A stretch of 64,000 nt of DNA, taken from Macrobrachium rosenbergii. Its lineage: Eukaryota > Arthropoda > Malacostraca > Decapoda > Palaemonidae. The stretch covers positions 53,343,298-53,407,297 of the forward strand of contig NC_089755.1 in assembly GCF_040412425.1 (NCBI RefSeq). The letters are read 5' to 3'. Positions 1 through 12,589 of the stretch are shown here, piece by piece (within the stretch, counting starts at the first letter, position 1; every line of letters begins with the position of its first letter). The position numbers were made by a program, and so were the translations under genes. Under the pieces are notes generated by a model. It saw nothing but the letters and a program-made list of their open reading frames with translations. It did not search any database and was not told the DNA's origin.

Positions 1-1059
1 GCTCTATTTGTATAGTTAGATGGATCCACGAAAGATAGATAGATAGGTAGATAGACAGATAGATTGATAGATAGACTGACGACGATAAAGCTTGCCACTC
101 AGTACAATTCTTTATGGAATTATTTAAAAAAAAATTCACTAGGTTCGTTGAATTCCTGCAACAGATTCGATACATTGCGATGGTAGTCCAACCAATCTAG
201 AGTTCAGCATCTCAGTGACTTGGGTTCTTTTGGACTTGCTTTGAAAAGCCGTGTCATCGTACTCCACGCTATAATTATTAAAGCCCTGTTGATATCTACC
301 ATATAAAACTTTCTAGGGTTTATGTTTAGTTACACGTACACGCGCTCGCGCGCGCGCACACACACACATATATATACAGTATATATGTGTGTGTGGTTGT
401 AGACATACATACATTTATATTATACACACACACATATATATATAATATATAAATTTATTTATATGTAAACATTCCATTTTGAGGGGGGGAGGGCTTCTAC
501 AGTAGGAGATGCTAATTTACACATTTCCATAATATATTTTTTTTACCCTAAGTCATCTCCACACCATTCCCAAAAAATCTGACATTACCCAATGGTCACC
601 CATCCAAGAACTGACGAAACCAAGCGTATAGCCGTTCAGAAGACCACCAGGCAACACGAACTCATTAAAACAAACGAGGTACCTCCTTCGGTGACGCATG
701 TTTGCGGTATCAAACACGATCTATTATCGTCTTAGACGAGTCTTTTCCTCCCGCCGCGGTTTCCGGTACTGTCTGGCAACTCTTGTGAAAAAAAGTGTGA
801 CGTCATCTTATTTCTGCTTAAAAAGATTAATTTTTTTTTCCAAAGGCAATGAATCGAGATTGGGGTTCCGAGAAAGACGCGAAATCTCTAGATAGTAGGA
901 AAAGATGCAGTTTGTTTGTTTGTTTTGTGATGGCTAAATCGAACTCTTAATATTTCGCAATCGGAATGTAAGTGAAATCTTTTGACATGCAAGAGATATG
1001 TAGAGGGAAAATATCAAAGTACACATACACTAATAAATTGATATCTTTCACATTGTCAG

Positions 1060-1132
<73 letters not shown>

Positions 1133-1237
1133 CTGAATCATAAAATACATACACGTGATAACTGAATAAAGACAAAATATAGAACTCTAATGAATCTCTA
1201 ATAAAGACAAAATCCATATATATTTTGTCTTTATATA

Positions 1238-1330
<93 letters not shown>

Positions 1331-1587
1331 ATGTATGTATATATACATAAAATGTACCGGTTCTGAGAGTATGGAAAATATTCATTATTAGGTTGTAAGG
1401 TGTATTGCTTAGATCCTATGTAAAGTTAAGACATTTTATTGCTTTTATTTCCTGGGACTGTTATCAGTGAATACAAGGAATTTCCACATAAATCCCTTGT
1501 CCGTTAACAGTATTCAAAGATATTACGTATTTCTATTCTCATTCCAGCATCTTTCTCTTGGGCTGGAGTTTTACAATTAAGAAAGAG
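1..1587. other. Left flank of crustin cluster, no gene seen
   Basis: I see no supported gene. The stretch holds a GATA-type short repeat at 25-75, an (AC)n/(AT)n tract near 340-450, a pure (AT)n tract at about 1063-1131, and a compound (AT)n-(GT)n-(GTAT)n tract at about 1238-1340. The 65-residue open frame at 698-895 has no recognisable domain and is not supported. Confidence 0.6.
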
Positions 1588-1661
1588 AGAGAGAGAGAAG
1601 GGGGGGGGGAGAGAGAGAGAGAAAGGCAGGAAACAAGAAAATGAATCTGAACAGTGTGTGT

Positions 1662-1700
<39 letters not shown>

Positions 1701-1900
1701 GGCAGGAAACAAGAAAGTGAATCTGAACAGTGTGTAGTGCGAAAGAGAGAGAGAGAGAGAAAAAGGAAGGAAACAAAAAATTAATCTGAACAGAGAGAGA
1801 GAGAGAGAGAGAGAAGGAAGGAAACAAGAAAATATATCTGAACAGAGAGAGAGAGGGAGAGAGAGAGAGACAAGGAAGGAAACAAGAAAATGAATCTGAA
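1588..1900. repeat. Compound (GA)n minisatellite upstream of crustin gene 1
   Basis: About five copies of a unit made of a (GA)n run followed by a block like AAGGAAGGAAACAAGAAAAT plus GAATCTGAACAG, near 1625, 1701, 1765, 1815 and 1873. Copies differ in the length of the GA run. The last copy ends about 70 bp before the kappaB site of gene 1. The minus-strand open frame through it is low-complexity Ser/Leu and is not a gene. Confidence 0.85.
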
Positions 1901-1943
1901 ATGCCCATCAGTTTTTTATCATCTTAATTTTTTCCTCCTGCGT

Positions 1944-2064
1944 GCGAAATTTCCAACATTACCAACAGTCCGGGAATTTCCTGAGATTCCCAACAAGAAT
2001 TCTTGCATGACTGGTCTGCCGCTCGGATATATAATTCGTCGAAGGCCCCTTCAGGATCATTTTG
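1944..2064 (+). promoter_or_regulatory. Promoter of crustin gene 1 with kappaB sites and TATA box
   Basis: A perfect kappaB consensus GGGAATTTCC lies at 1972-1981. A reverse half-site GAGATTCCC follows at 1983-1991 and a weaker CGAAATTTCC precedes at about 1945-1954. TATATAA is at 2028-2034, and an initiator-like TCATT sits about 30 bp downstream near 2057-2061. This gives a ~45-nt leader before the ATG at 2104. Rel/NF-kappaB control (Dorsal or Relish) of crustins is established in decapods; use of these exact sites is inferred. Confidence 0.7.
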
Positions 2065-2103
2065 TTGTTGGTCTCCTGACGGGGTAATAATCTAGGCGGC
2101 AAT

Positions 2104-3001
<898 letters not shown>

Positions 3002-3620
3002 GAATAACACTGAAGCGAATCCTAGAGCTGTTTTGCCTGGGAGTGCCTGCCTAGGAATCCAGATTCCGTCTAGTCTACGTCGTCTGTTCATAGAAACTGG
3101 TGCCATGTGATTGCTCCAAGAAAACTGAATACCTCTAGTGTTTATAACCTTGTACATTTTTGTAAGAAAATAAAGATATGTTCCCCGTGCGTCTGCTTGT
3201 CTTCATAGCCATTTATATGTTAAGCAACGCCATCGAGGAAATCTCCTCTATATGTTTTATATGGACTTTTGACACTGACTCTTCAGAAATATATTTTGAG
3301 TTTTCCGCATTTGTACAGTACTTTCATAAATAGGTAGCCTGTGAGCTAAGATAATAAACTGGGCTAATTAAAAGCTTGAAATGAGGTTATAGAGCTGTTT
3401 AAAAATGCGAATTGGCGTGACCTCATGTCTCATTTATTTCTGATTACTTATAGTTGATTAGCAGTAGTTGAGGGTAAAATGCGTTTGGGCCGTGTTTTAT
3501 ACAGGGTATGGCAATTTTGATTAAAAAAAAAAAGCTTTGAAGGTCTTCTGAAAACTATATTTAAATGGTATATTACGTTTGAGTGTGTAGACATGAGAAG
3601 GAATAGGAAATGCAATAAAA

Positions 3621-3696
<76 letters not shown>

Positions 3697-3737
3697 CATA
3701 CATAATACATGTGTGCGTGTATGTATATGCATATGTG

Positions 3738-3810
<73 letters not shown>

Positions 3811-4179
3811 TTTTTTAAAAAGGTTTTCATTGTTCTATGCAGAAATTTTTTCAAAAAAATTTTACTTGTCCCATTTAGAAATTGATTATGCGCCCAGAGG
3901 AAAAGTACTGTACTTGTCCCATTTAGAAGAGATAAATTACCTAAAGGCATCAGAGAAGTAGATTTTTTTGTGACTAACTTTCGAAAATCCACGTTTTCCT
4001 TTTTGTCTCTTGAATTGAATGACTGCTTCCCAAATACTCGTGAATCCTCTTCAGTAAACACTAGTGAAGGGACGAAGTTTCCATTCACATAATTATACAT
4101 AGGTATTATTTAGGAACGTTCCTGTCTCTCCTTTTATTTCTGTCATTATCTTTGTCTCTTTCTTTATACCCAGACAGTG

Positions 4180-4180
4180 G

Positions 4181-4256
<76 letters not shown>

Positions 4257-4336
4257 AAGATGAACCCTTATTATTATTAACAATTCAGAAGATGAACCAT
4301 TGACTTATGAAACAAGCATATTATTATTATTATTAA

Positions 4337-4399
<63 letters not shown>

Positions 4400-4461
4400 C
4401 AGAAGATGAGCCATATTCATATGGAACAAGCCCACAGGGGCCTCTGACTTGAGATTAAAGC

Positions 4462-4502
<41 letters not shown>

Positions 4503-4579
4503 AATTATTATTATTGATTGAAATTCAAGCTATTCGTTATTAATTATTATTATTATTATTATTGACCATTAAATTATTG

Positions 4580-4646
<67 letters not shown>

Positions 4647-4725
4647 AAAATGAACCATATTCATATGGAACAAGCCCGCGAAATTCAAGTTTACAAAGAA
4701 TGTTGTGGTGGCCATCAAAAAGAAT
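4180..4725 (-). mobile_element. Cluster of AAT-tailed repeat fragments (minus orientation)
   Basis: At least three partial copies read on the minus strand. Each carries a block related to GGCTTGTTCCATATGAATAT then GGTTCATCTTCTGAAT, running into (AAT)n (seen here as (ATT)n on the plus strand). Similar pieces occur at 31.4-31.7, 35.36-35.55 and 40.46-41.03 kb. The common 3' end with a trinucleotide tail suggests a non-LTR retroposon or SINE family; the class is inferred. Confidence 0.6.
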
Positions 4726-5370
4726 AATTTCAGGAGAGGTCGGTTAATTTGTAAACAAGGAGCGGTCTTGAAATCAGTGCATTTAAAGATGGAGAGAATA
4801 GTTCTCATACGTTTTGGCTATCTCCCCTATATATCCATTCCTCAGCCCCTTCTTTTATTCTGTTATGAGTTTCTTACCTGATTTCTTCTATTCCTTTGTA
4901 ATTCTTTAGAAGAAATCAACCTACATCAAAATCAATCAATGAGTCAATCAGTCAACCCACATCAAAATAGCTTCCTCAACTGTAAATGTCACTACGCCCT
5001 GCAGTCTTTCTTGAGAGTGATATTAAAGGTAATAAGGAGTCTTATGTGTGAACCCTTGGACTCGACTAGCCAACTGAGACGTATGATGCATGGGCAAAGA
5101 TTCAGATGGTGTTATTAGTGAATCATTTGTGCACGTTACAATTTTTTCATATATAAGAATAGAAACAGTTACATTATATATATATATAAATTGTGTGTAT
5201 ATATATAATGTATATAAATATATATATTATATATATAATATATACTGTATATATACACATTTATATGTATAGATATGATATATATGTATATAATATATAC
5301 ATATATATGTGTATATATATATATTTATATTTATTTTTATAAATATGGTATATGTCTGCATATTTATAGA

Positions 5371-5565
5371 TAAGACATTTTCCTTAAATGCGCCTGAGAG
5401 CGTTTTTATATTTATCATATGTGTGTATATATAATGTAAGTGTATATGTACATATTTATATATATACATATACACTTACATTATATATACACGCACACAT
5501 ATGTGCCGGCCGTACATATGATAAATATAAAAACGCTCTGAGGTGCATTTAAGGAAAATGTCTTA
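5371..5565. repeat. Fold-back (long inverted repeat)
   Basis: The sequence starts TAAGACATTTTCC and ends GGAAAATGTCTTA. The arms match for roughly 85 bases with few differences, including AGAGCGTTTTTATATTTATC and its complement, and a (TA)-rich centre. It could be a small fold-back transposon or a palindromic duplication. Confidence 0.75.
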
Positions 5566-6331
5566 TCCAGCTCACACCGGTCCAGCAACCCAGCAAGGGA
5601 CCTCAGTGCAACAAGAAAGAGCGCCGTGACGTCATCCCCTTTGAGCAACGTCTCACCTTACGTCACACAGGTGATCAGCCAGATTCTGTTGTTCTAGGAA
5701 AGAAAAATTAACAAAAACAATTGTGGCGGTAAAGTAAAATCTTTCATTGTTCTTTTTTTGGCATGATAAATTGTAGACAAATGGAAAGATATGTCCATTT
5801 ACACATTAATATTTATAATGCTGAGTCGAACTTCTAGATATTGCGTTTGTTTGAACAAAAATCCTGGTCAATTAGCATTCAGTTCCTCTCTGTTACGATC
5901 AGCAATGAATGAACAACAGAATGATTCACATTGTTGTTAGTACGTTGGTAAAGCCCTAAGTAGCTGGTCCGATGACTGACAAAGCTGCAGTTATTAGTTT
6001 AGATATCAACATGTACTGCATGTCATGTCGTACGGAAGTTATGTACGATCATGAGAATTCCTTTTAATATTTCGTTACTCCAATGTGAATCACCGATTGA
6101 CTTATGCTGGACATCAAGATATTTGTGATGGCAGTTATAAGCCAAGCATATGGTCATTAAGGTACCATAAGAACAGAGGGGGGCGGGGAATAGGAAAATA
6201 ATAAACATTTTCACAAGCATACAGAGAGCGAAAAAGAAAGAAGCCACATTAGCAACAAAAACATAGGTTTATCCACGCGATAAAGACTTACCTTAGATTG
6301 CCTAACTTCCAAAGTTACAAAAACGGTTGCC

Positions 6332-6440
6332 GGGAATTCTCGGAAGTTGGAAGTTGTCTTGGAAGCGCGGGAGATCCATGCCAGACCGGTTTTCCTCCTC
6401 CCGTATATAACCCGGCAACGTCCACCGAAACGCCACAGTC
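6332..6440 (+). promoter_or_regulatory. Promoter of crustin gene 2
   Basis: A kappaB-like GGGAATTCTC (one mismatch to consensus) is at 6332-6341, TATATAA at 6404-6410 and an initiator-like CACAGTC at 6434-6440. This promoter differs from the promoters of genes 3-6 except for short shared words (CCGGCAAC, CACAGTC). Confidence 0.65.
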
Positions 6441-6474
6441 TTCGCAAAGCAAACAACAAAACAACTAAGTCAAC

Positions 6475-7309
6475 ATGAAGGTGAGATCTTAAGTCTAATT
6501 CTCTCTGAAGCGTTCGTTGGTTTGAATTAAGCTTTCCTTATTGCCACACAGTCCCTTGCTCATAATTGCAGCCTGTAAGAGGAGATAAAGTTCAAATAAA
6601 TAAGAAGCCTGATGCAAAAACACTGAATGCTCCCACCGTAGAAAGACACAAATCTATTTATTTATTCACTTGCTTCAATAAACTGTTCCTCCGAGAGGTT
6701 CCGTTAATGATCTGCAATTCTTAGACTTATAGTTAGATCGCCTACTAGTTCAGTATGCATGGAACATACTGACTGCAGTCTTTTAACTCAGATCTGCAGT
6801 TCTTAGACCTATAGTAAGATCGCCCATTAGTACAGTATGCATGGAACGTGCTGACTGCCATCTTTTAACTTCTTAACTAAAGTGTAAGAACATAAAATAT
6901 GCTTTGATTTCAGGGTCTCCTGATTTGCTCCTTGGCCATCATCGGCGTCGTTGTGGGTCTGCCTCAGGAAGCAAACAAAAAGTTTTTACCTGATGCAGGT
7001 ATAGGACCTGGAGGCATTTTCCCTGGTGGACCAGGCTCTGCCCCACCTGCAACCTGCAGGTACTGGTGTCGCACTCCCCAGGGTCAAGCTTATTGCTGCG
7101 AAGGCGTCGATGAACCAGAAGGACCCGTTGGAGTGAAGATTGGAAGCTGCCCCAGAGTTCGACCTGACTGCCCCCCAGTCAGGACCTTTGGACCACCATC
7201 CCCCTGTTCCAACGACTTCAAGTGCTTCGGGTCTGACAAGTGCTGCTACGACACCTGTCTGGAGGAGCACGTCTGCAAGCCACAAAGCTTCTTCAGCCAA
7301 GGATTTTAA
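6475..7309 (+). CDS. Crustin gene 2, 133 aa, two coding exons
   Basis: Secreted WAP-domain antimicrobial peptide. Exon 1 is ATG AAG (6475-6480), donor GTGAG; the intron is 6481-6913; exon 2 is 6914-7309 after TTTCAG. The signal peptide is MKGLLICSLAIIGVVVG. A ~30-residue linker contains GIGPGGIFPGGPGS, a short Gly/Pro segment. Cys at 50, 54, 63 and 64 form the Cys-rich part, and 81, 88, 100, 106, 112, 113, 117 and 123 form the WAP four-disulfide core. The C-terminus is FFSQGF, three residues longer than in genes 3-6, because CAA stands where those genes have TAA. The intron holds an ~82-bp imperfect tandem duplication (about 6709-6870). Poly(A) signal AATAAA is at 7571-7576. The 3' flank, but not the promoter, is homologous to the other units. 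Confidence 0.92.
6709..6872. repeat. 82-bp tandem duplication in the intron of crustin gene 2
   Basis: Two imperfect copies begin with GATCTGCAATTCTTAGAC and GATCTGCAGTTCTTAGAC, at 6709 and 6791. Both contain CAGTATGCATGGAAC. Confidence 0.8.
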
Positions 7310-8155
7310 TAATGCAAATGCAAAAGCTATTTGGGGAAAGGGAGGCGGGGGCGGGGGGAACAGTGTAAAAGTATGTTTGGAGCAACAAATCTGCGAACTC
7401 CAAAGCAAGTCATACTGGAAGAAATGGGAAAGTTAGGAAGTCATTGTGGTTTTAAAAATAAATTTGTTGATTATGTTCATGTTATTTGTACCGTGATATG
7501 TTGCATCCTTATTTTGCTCTGTTTTGTCAAAGCTACAAAGATCTCTATTTAGACACTTTTTTTTTTATAAAATAAATATCAGTATTTATACAGGTCTTTC
7601 ACTACTCCCCAGAATAATGCACCAATAATGACTAAAGGTGATAACGTCAGGAAGTTAGCAAAAGTCTAATTTGCACTAGCCTCTTATACATTTGTGTATG
7701 GTTGAATGTTACATTTAAAAATTGTTCTTGCATTCCTCCTGTGTCTGGCTAGGCTACAGACTGTCATATAGACTACTTGTGGGTTGGAGTAGTTCAGAAA
7801 AATTCTTATGGTTCTTCAGTCGTTTTTAATATTAGGCCAATACCCGCCAATCGAGCTTCTATAGATAACCTGAACTAGTGATCCTTTTAATGAATCGTAA
7901 CGAAAAGAAAAAAATACCATATTCTAAGAACAGTATTGACAGTGTCTGTTAGAATAATGGACTCATGAAACTAAACTCCATCCTTCGCAAACGAGATGTT
8001 CTCTCAAAGATGATCATATTAAGCCTAAAAACTGCACGACCTTCTATATTTGAGCACAATTCTTAAGACTCGAAGCTTTCGGGGGAAATGAATCAACTTC
8101 ACGGGGTATATAGTAACCTTGTGAATTTCTGCCCACCAGTTATCAACAGGTAGAA

Positions 8156-8243
<88 letters not shown>

Positions 8244-10589
8244 CTATAAACTTCAGGACGCTGATAACCGTTGTGGGGGCCAAGGTAGAAATTAAATGTA
8301 TTATAACAGTATGTTTATTGCCGATATGCATTTAACAAAGCTACAACAGCAACATATTTTGAGTTACTTTTGAGCATTTGACTTTACAAAAAAAATAAAA
8401 TAAATAAAAACATTCTTTGGGATTCTGTAGGACACTAAAGACAAGAAAATTCTTCCTAGACTTACTGAAACGATTTCGTTAGTTTCAAATGAGGATTAAT
8501 ATTCATATACCTATTAATGTCTCATGACCGTAAAACAAAAGAAAAACTTCAGGAAAAATCACCAAGGTATTATTTTATGTCAGTGTGGGGCAAGAAAGGT
8601 CAAGATCACAGAGGGTAAAAAATGATGAGCTATGTTATCTGTTTATACTACGTAGTTTGACGTGTTGCCACCAGGGCGGCGTTGCATGAAAATGGAACCC
8701 TTGTTCTTGAATTAGTGCTCAGTGTGTCCTGTGACGTTTTTCTCTCGTTATTTTGATATTGGTAAGATGTGCGACTTATAATTGCAGAAATGGCAACAGG
8801 GATTCTTCAAGAGAAAATGAAATAACTTTCATAAGGTAAGCAAAGCATAAATATGTGAGTCAGATTATGATATGTCTTGTTAGCAGTAACCTAGACACGC
8901 TTTCTCTGTTAACATGCCTTACATTTTCAGCATATTATTGTGACACAATTGCAGTGGTGATTTCAATTTAAAATCTGAACGCCATTAATATTCAATATAC
9001 CCCATAATATAAGGTAAAAAAAAATAGGAACTTACTCGTTGTTAAAAAATGCTTAGTAGTAACTAGGCCTATATACTCATAGGTTGCTAGGTGTTTGAAC
9101 AGGTCTCATTTTTAAACATGTTACTATGATGCATTTGGAATTCTTTGCAGTAGGTAGGCCTGTAGAATACTGACTACGCAATCAGTTTTTCCGTTTGAGA
9201 CATGTCAGGGCAGCGCTAGAGTTGTTCAAGAAGATACCATATTATCAAATGTGATTTCTCAACGAAACGGCAAACGTGGTGAAAGTATTTCAAGATGATG
9301 CAAACAAACCGTTGAATACAACTTCTGTTATTCGATTCAAAGTTAAAAATGGTTGAATTTTATTTTTTATTTGTAACAGATACTGGTTGAGTCTGCTTTT
9401 ATGTGGCATTATGCCTCATAGATTGGCAAGAGCAAGGCAGTGAAGCTGGTCGCCTAGGCTATGCTTAGGCTAAGCTTCAAACTGGTTTGGGGGTAGTTTT
9501 TGGCGCAAGTTCATTTGGCGACGGTGGTTTTGGCGCCAAGACCATTTTGTCACGTGAATGTCTGCATGGAACACCTTAATCACAATGTTTACTTGTAACC
9601 TTTATCGTCTTGCGTCCCAAAGTGCCGGTCAAAATCAGGTAGTCCCCAATTGGCCGTGCCAAATCACCTTTGCCCAAATGCTAGGCCCATGCCTATTGAT
9701 TTAACAGGTACTTTTATTATTTTGTCATTCTTTTAAGAACATTTTTATTCCATATACGACGGAATAGTGACTTAGATAACAATTCTCTCTAAGTAGTGTT
9801 CCTAAGCATCAGGATAAAAAGAAATGACTTTGCAAGCCATTTCTGTTGGGGGTTAACAAAACGCTTTTCAGTAATTGAAGTGTGTAAAGATTAGAATGCA
9901 AAATTCTTTACTTCAGCTATAGTAGACATCAGAACAAGAATATTTCGAAATATATTGTACATAGTCTTATAATAATCAAACGCTAAGGAAAAAAAAGACA
10001 ACGTGCTTCCTTAGTATTTCGTCTGCACAGTTTTAGTACTGTGTGCTGGACCAGGAGTCACTCGCTTATGAATAATGATAAACAAGGTAGAAGAAGAAAA
10101 GAGAGACCAGATATGGAAAAGGACAGTGGAGACTGTGGTATTGCCAACAACTACGACAGTTGTGGATGTGACAATACAGAATATAGACATGACTTTTAGA
10201 GGCTTGGGTTGACACCCCTAAGAAAGAAAGTGTAGAAACAAGGCTTCGATTTGTCAGTAGAAACTGAGTGTTAGGAAGTTCTTGAGGGTATAACCAAATA
10301 CGGCCGGGGAAGATCATGATGCAATCCCTCAAAACAAAAGCAGATCTCCATTGTCTGTAACGGATTCCTCTGGTGGCTAACGACAATATATTACATCAGA
10401 TCTCATTCCCAAATCATGGATGATCGTAGGACTTCAGCGATATATGAAGTTATAATGGGAAAGGAGACTGGAAGAAGGAGAAAGAGAGAGAGAGAGAGAG
10501 GATAAAAAAAGGGGGAGGGCGGTTATCAATCCAGACAGTAGGAAAATGTTTATCTATCGATACTGTCCAGAAACGCTCGCGCGCTGCGT
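7310..10589. repeat. Array spacer 1 (after gene 2), homologous to spacers 2-4
   Basis: The spacer aligns by eye along most of its length with 11683-14925, 15915-19025 and 20008-23209. Landmarks in order are the 3' UTR and poly(A) site, TGTGTCTGGCTAG, an (AT)n tract (8158-8236), GATAACCGTTGTGGGGG, a block containing TTTTGGCGCCAAG (about 9494-9545) and a purine-rich run near 10480-10500. The minus-strand open frame at 10066-10386 recurs in spacer 2 but is interrupted in spacers 3 and 4. It is therefore a duplication by-product and not a gene. Confidence 0.85.
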
Positions 10590-10706
10590 GGGATTTTCCA
10601 GATGACACGGAGAGGGTCGGGGGAGCCGGGTAATGGGGAGAAGAAGTCCTTCAAGTTGTGCTCGTGTATTTAAACCGGCAACCGTCGCTTTGAGATCACA
10701 GTCACT
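10590..10706 (+). promoter_or_regulatory. Promoter of crustin gene 3
   Basis: A perfect kappaB site GGGATTTTCC is at 10590-10599, TATTTAAA at 10667-10674 and an initiator-like TCACAGTCACT near 10696-10706. The ~40-nt leader ends in ATCCAACATGAAG. The same layout is kept in genes 4-6. Confidence 0.75.
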
Positions 10707-10737
10707 GAAGAACTGACACCAAAGCAACACATCCAAC

Positions 10738-11156
10738 ATGAAGGTAAGTTTGATATTCTTATCCATTCAGAAAAAGACTTGTGCATTTGCGAATTCGTTT
10801 TAATTGAATTCAATCTCGTCAAAGAGGCATTAAGCTGTACATGTAAAAATTTCATTTAATATGATTCCAATATGATTTAATCTATTTATACGATCGAGTT
10901 TCACGGTAATATAAAGAAATTAAGAGGCATCTGGTGTGTTTATTTGAAGTCGTCAAATTTTCTTCCCATTTCGTTATAGAGTTGGGTAAGAAAGTCACAA
11001 AAACTTAAAGTACTTCTTCCTTATGGGCCAACCTAATTTTTTTACGTTTTCCATAAGTAAAACAATAAATATTTCATATTTTCATCAATAAATATTTTTA
11101 TATTTTCATCAGTATATTTGCACGAGGGGGCCCGTGTTAATAACAACAACAACAGC

Positions 11157-11205
<49 letters not shown>

Positions 11206-11682
11206 GGAACATAAAAGTATGTCTGCTATCTCCAGCCAGAGAAGCAACAGCAAAAATCGGTTACACAGATGCTTAAAATGTGCTTTTGATTTCAGGGTCT
11301 CCTGATTTGCTCATTGGCCATCATCGGCGTCGTTGTGGGTCTGCCTCAGGAAGCAAACAAGAAATTTTTACCTGGTGCAGGTATAGGACCTGGAGGCATT
11401 TTCCCTGGTGGACCAGGCTCTGTCCCACCCGCAACATGCAGGTATTGGTGTCGCACTCCCCAGGGTCAAGCTTATTGCTGCGAAGGCATCGATGAACCAG
11501 AAGGACCCGTTGGAGTGAAGATTGGAAGCTGCCCCAGAGTTCGACCTCAGTGTCCTCCAGTGAGGACCCTAGGCCCACCATCCCCCTGTTCCAACGACTT
11601 CAAGTGCTTTGGGTCTGACAAGTGCTGCTACGACACCTGTCTAGAGGAGCACGTCTGCAAACCACAAAGCTTTTTCGGCTAA
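10738..11682 (+). CDS. Crustin gene 3, 130 aa, two coding exons
   Basis: Secreted WAP-domain antimicrobial peptide. Exon 1 is 10738-10743 (ATG AAG); the intron (10744-11295) contains an (AAT)n tract at about 11158-11204; exon 2 is 11296-11682. The domain order is as in gene 2: signal peptide 1-17, Gly/Pro linker with GAGIGPGGIFPGGPGSV, Cys-rich segment with CRYWC and YCC, WAP core with KCCYDTC and HVCKPQ, ending SFFG. The protein is identical to that of gene 4, while exon 2 differs by nine synonymous changes (my hand count). Poly(A) signal AATAAA is at 11948-11953. Confidence 0.93.
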
Positions 11683-12506
11683 GGATTTGAATAATGCAAA
11701 TGCCAAAGCTGTTTGGGGTAGGGGGTGGGGGTTGGGAATAGCGTAAAAGTATGTTTGCAGCAACAAATCTGCGAACTCCAAAGTAAGTCATACTGGAAGA
11801 AATGGGAAAGTTAAGAAATCATTGTGATTTAAAAAAATAATTTGTTGATTATGTTCATGTTATTCGTGCTGTGGTGATATGTTCCATCCTTATTTTGCTC
11901 TGTTTTGTCAGAGCTACATAGATCTCTATTTTGACACTTTTTTATAAAATAAATGTCAACATTTATACAAATCTCTTTCACTGACTCCCCAGAGTAATGA
12001 ATCAGGAATAATTAAAGGTGATGACGTCAGGAAGTTAGCAACAGTCTAATTAACAAAGAAAGCGTACATTTGTGTATAGCTGAATGTTACATTTAAAAAT
12101 TATTGTTACATTCCTCTTGTGTCTGGCTAGACTACAGACTGTCATATAGACTACTTGTGGGTTGGAGTAGTTGAGAAAAATTCTTTCTGGTTCATCGGAT
12201 CGTTCTTAATATTAGGCCAATACCCGGCAATCAATCTTATATAGCTAACCTGAACTAGTGATCCATTTAATGAATTGCAAAAAAAAGAAAAAATACCATA
12301 TTCTGAGAAGAGTATTCACAATGTCTGTTCGAATCCTAGACTCATGACACTGAATTCCATCCTTCGCAAACGAAAGGGTCACTCGCAAAGGGTCATATTA
12401 AGCTTACAGACTGCACGGCCTTCTATATTTGAGCATAACCCGTATGACTCGAAACTTTCGGGAGAAACGAATCGACACCTTGAGGTATTTAACAGATAGA
12501 AATTTA

Positions 12507-12589
<83 letters not shown>

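Larger units (their letters stand above)
3190..6330. other. Spacer between crustin genes 1 and 2: repeats, no gene
   Basis: This spacer does not resemble the spacers between genes 2-6. It holds (AT)n tracts at about 3624-3692 and 3738-3806. Several (ATT)n tracts between 4180 and 4645 are interleaved with pieces of the AAT-tailed repeat family. A fold-back sequence lies at 5371-5565. Open frames here are translations of microsatellites (Ile-Tyr or poly-Asn runs). I see no gene. Confidence 0.7.

Noticed and set aside
1504..1908. 134-codon Ser/Leu/Phe-rich minus-strand frame
   Set aside because: Translation of a (GA)n minisatellite.
3593..4504. Frames of alternating Ile-Tyr or runs of Asn (also at 8.1, 12.5, 16.7 and 32.2-32.8 kb)
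   Set aside because: Translations of (AT)n and (AAT)n microsatellites.
10066..10386. 106-codon minus-strand frame in spacer 1, nearly identical in spacer 2 (14404-14724)
   Set aside because: The homologous frames in spacers 3 and 4 are cut short or shifted, so there is no coding constraint; it is copied with the unit.
11321..11581. 86-codon minus-strand frame repeated at the same place in crustin genes 3-6
   Set aside because: It lies antisense to exon 2 and is kept only because exon 2 itself is conserved; it has no domain features.
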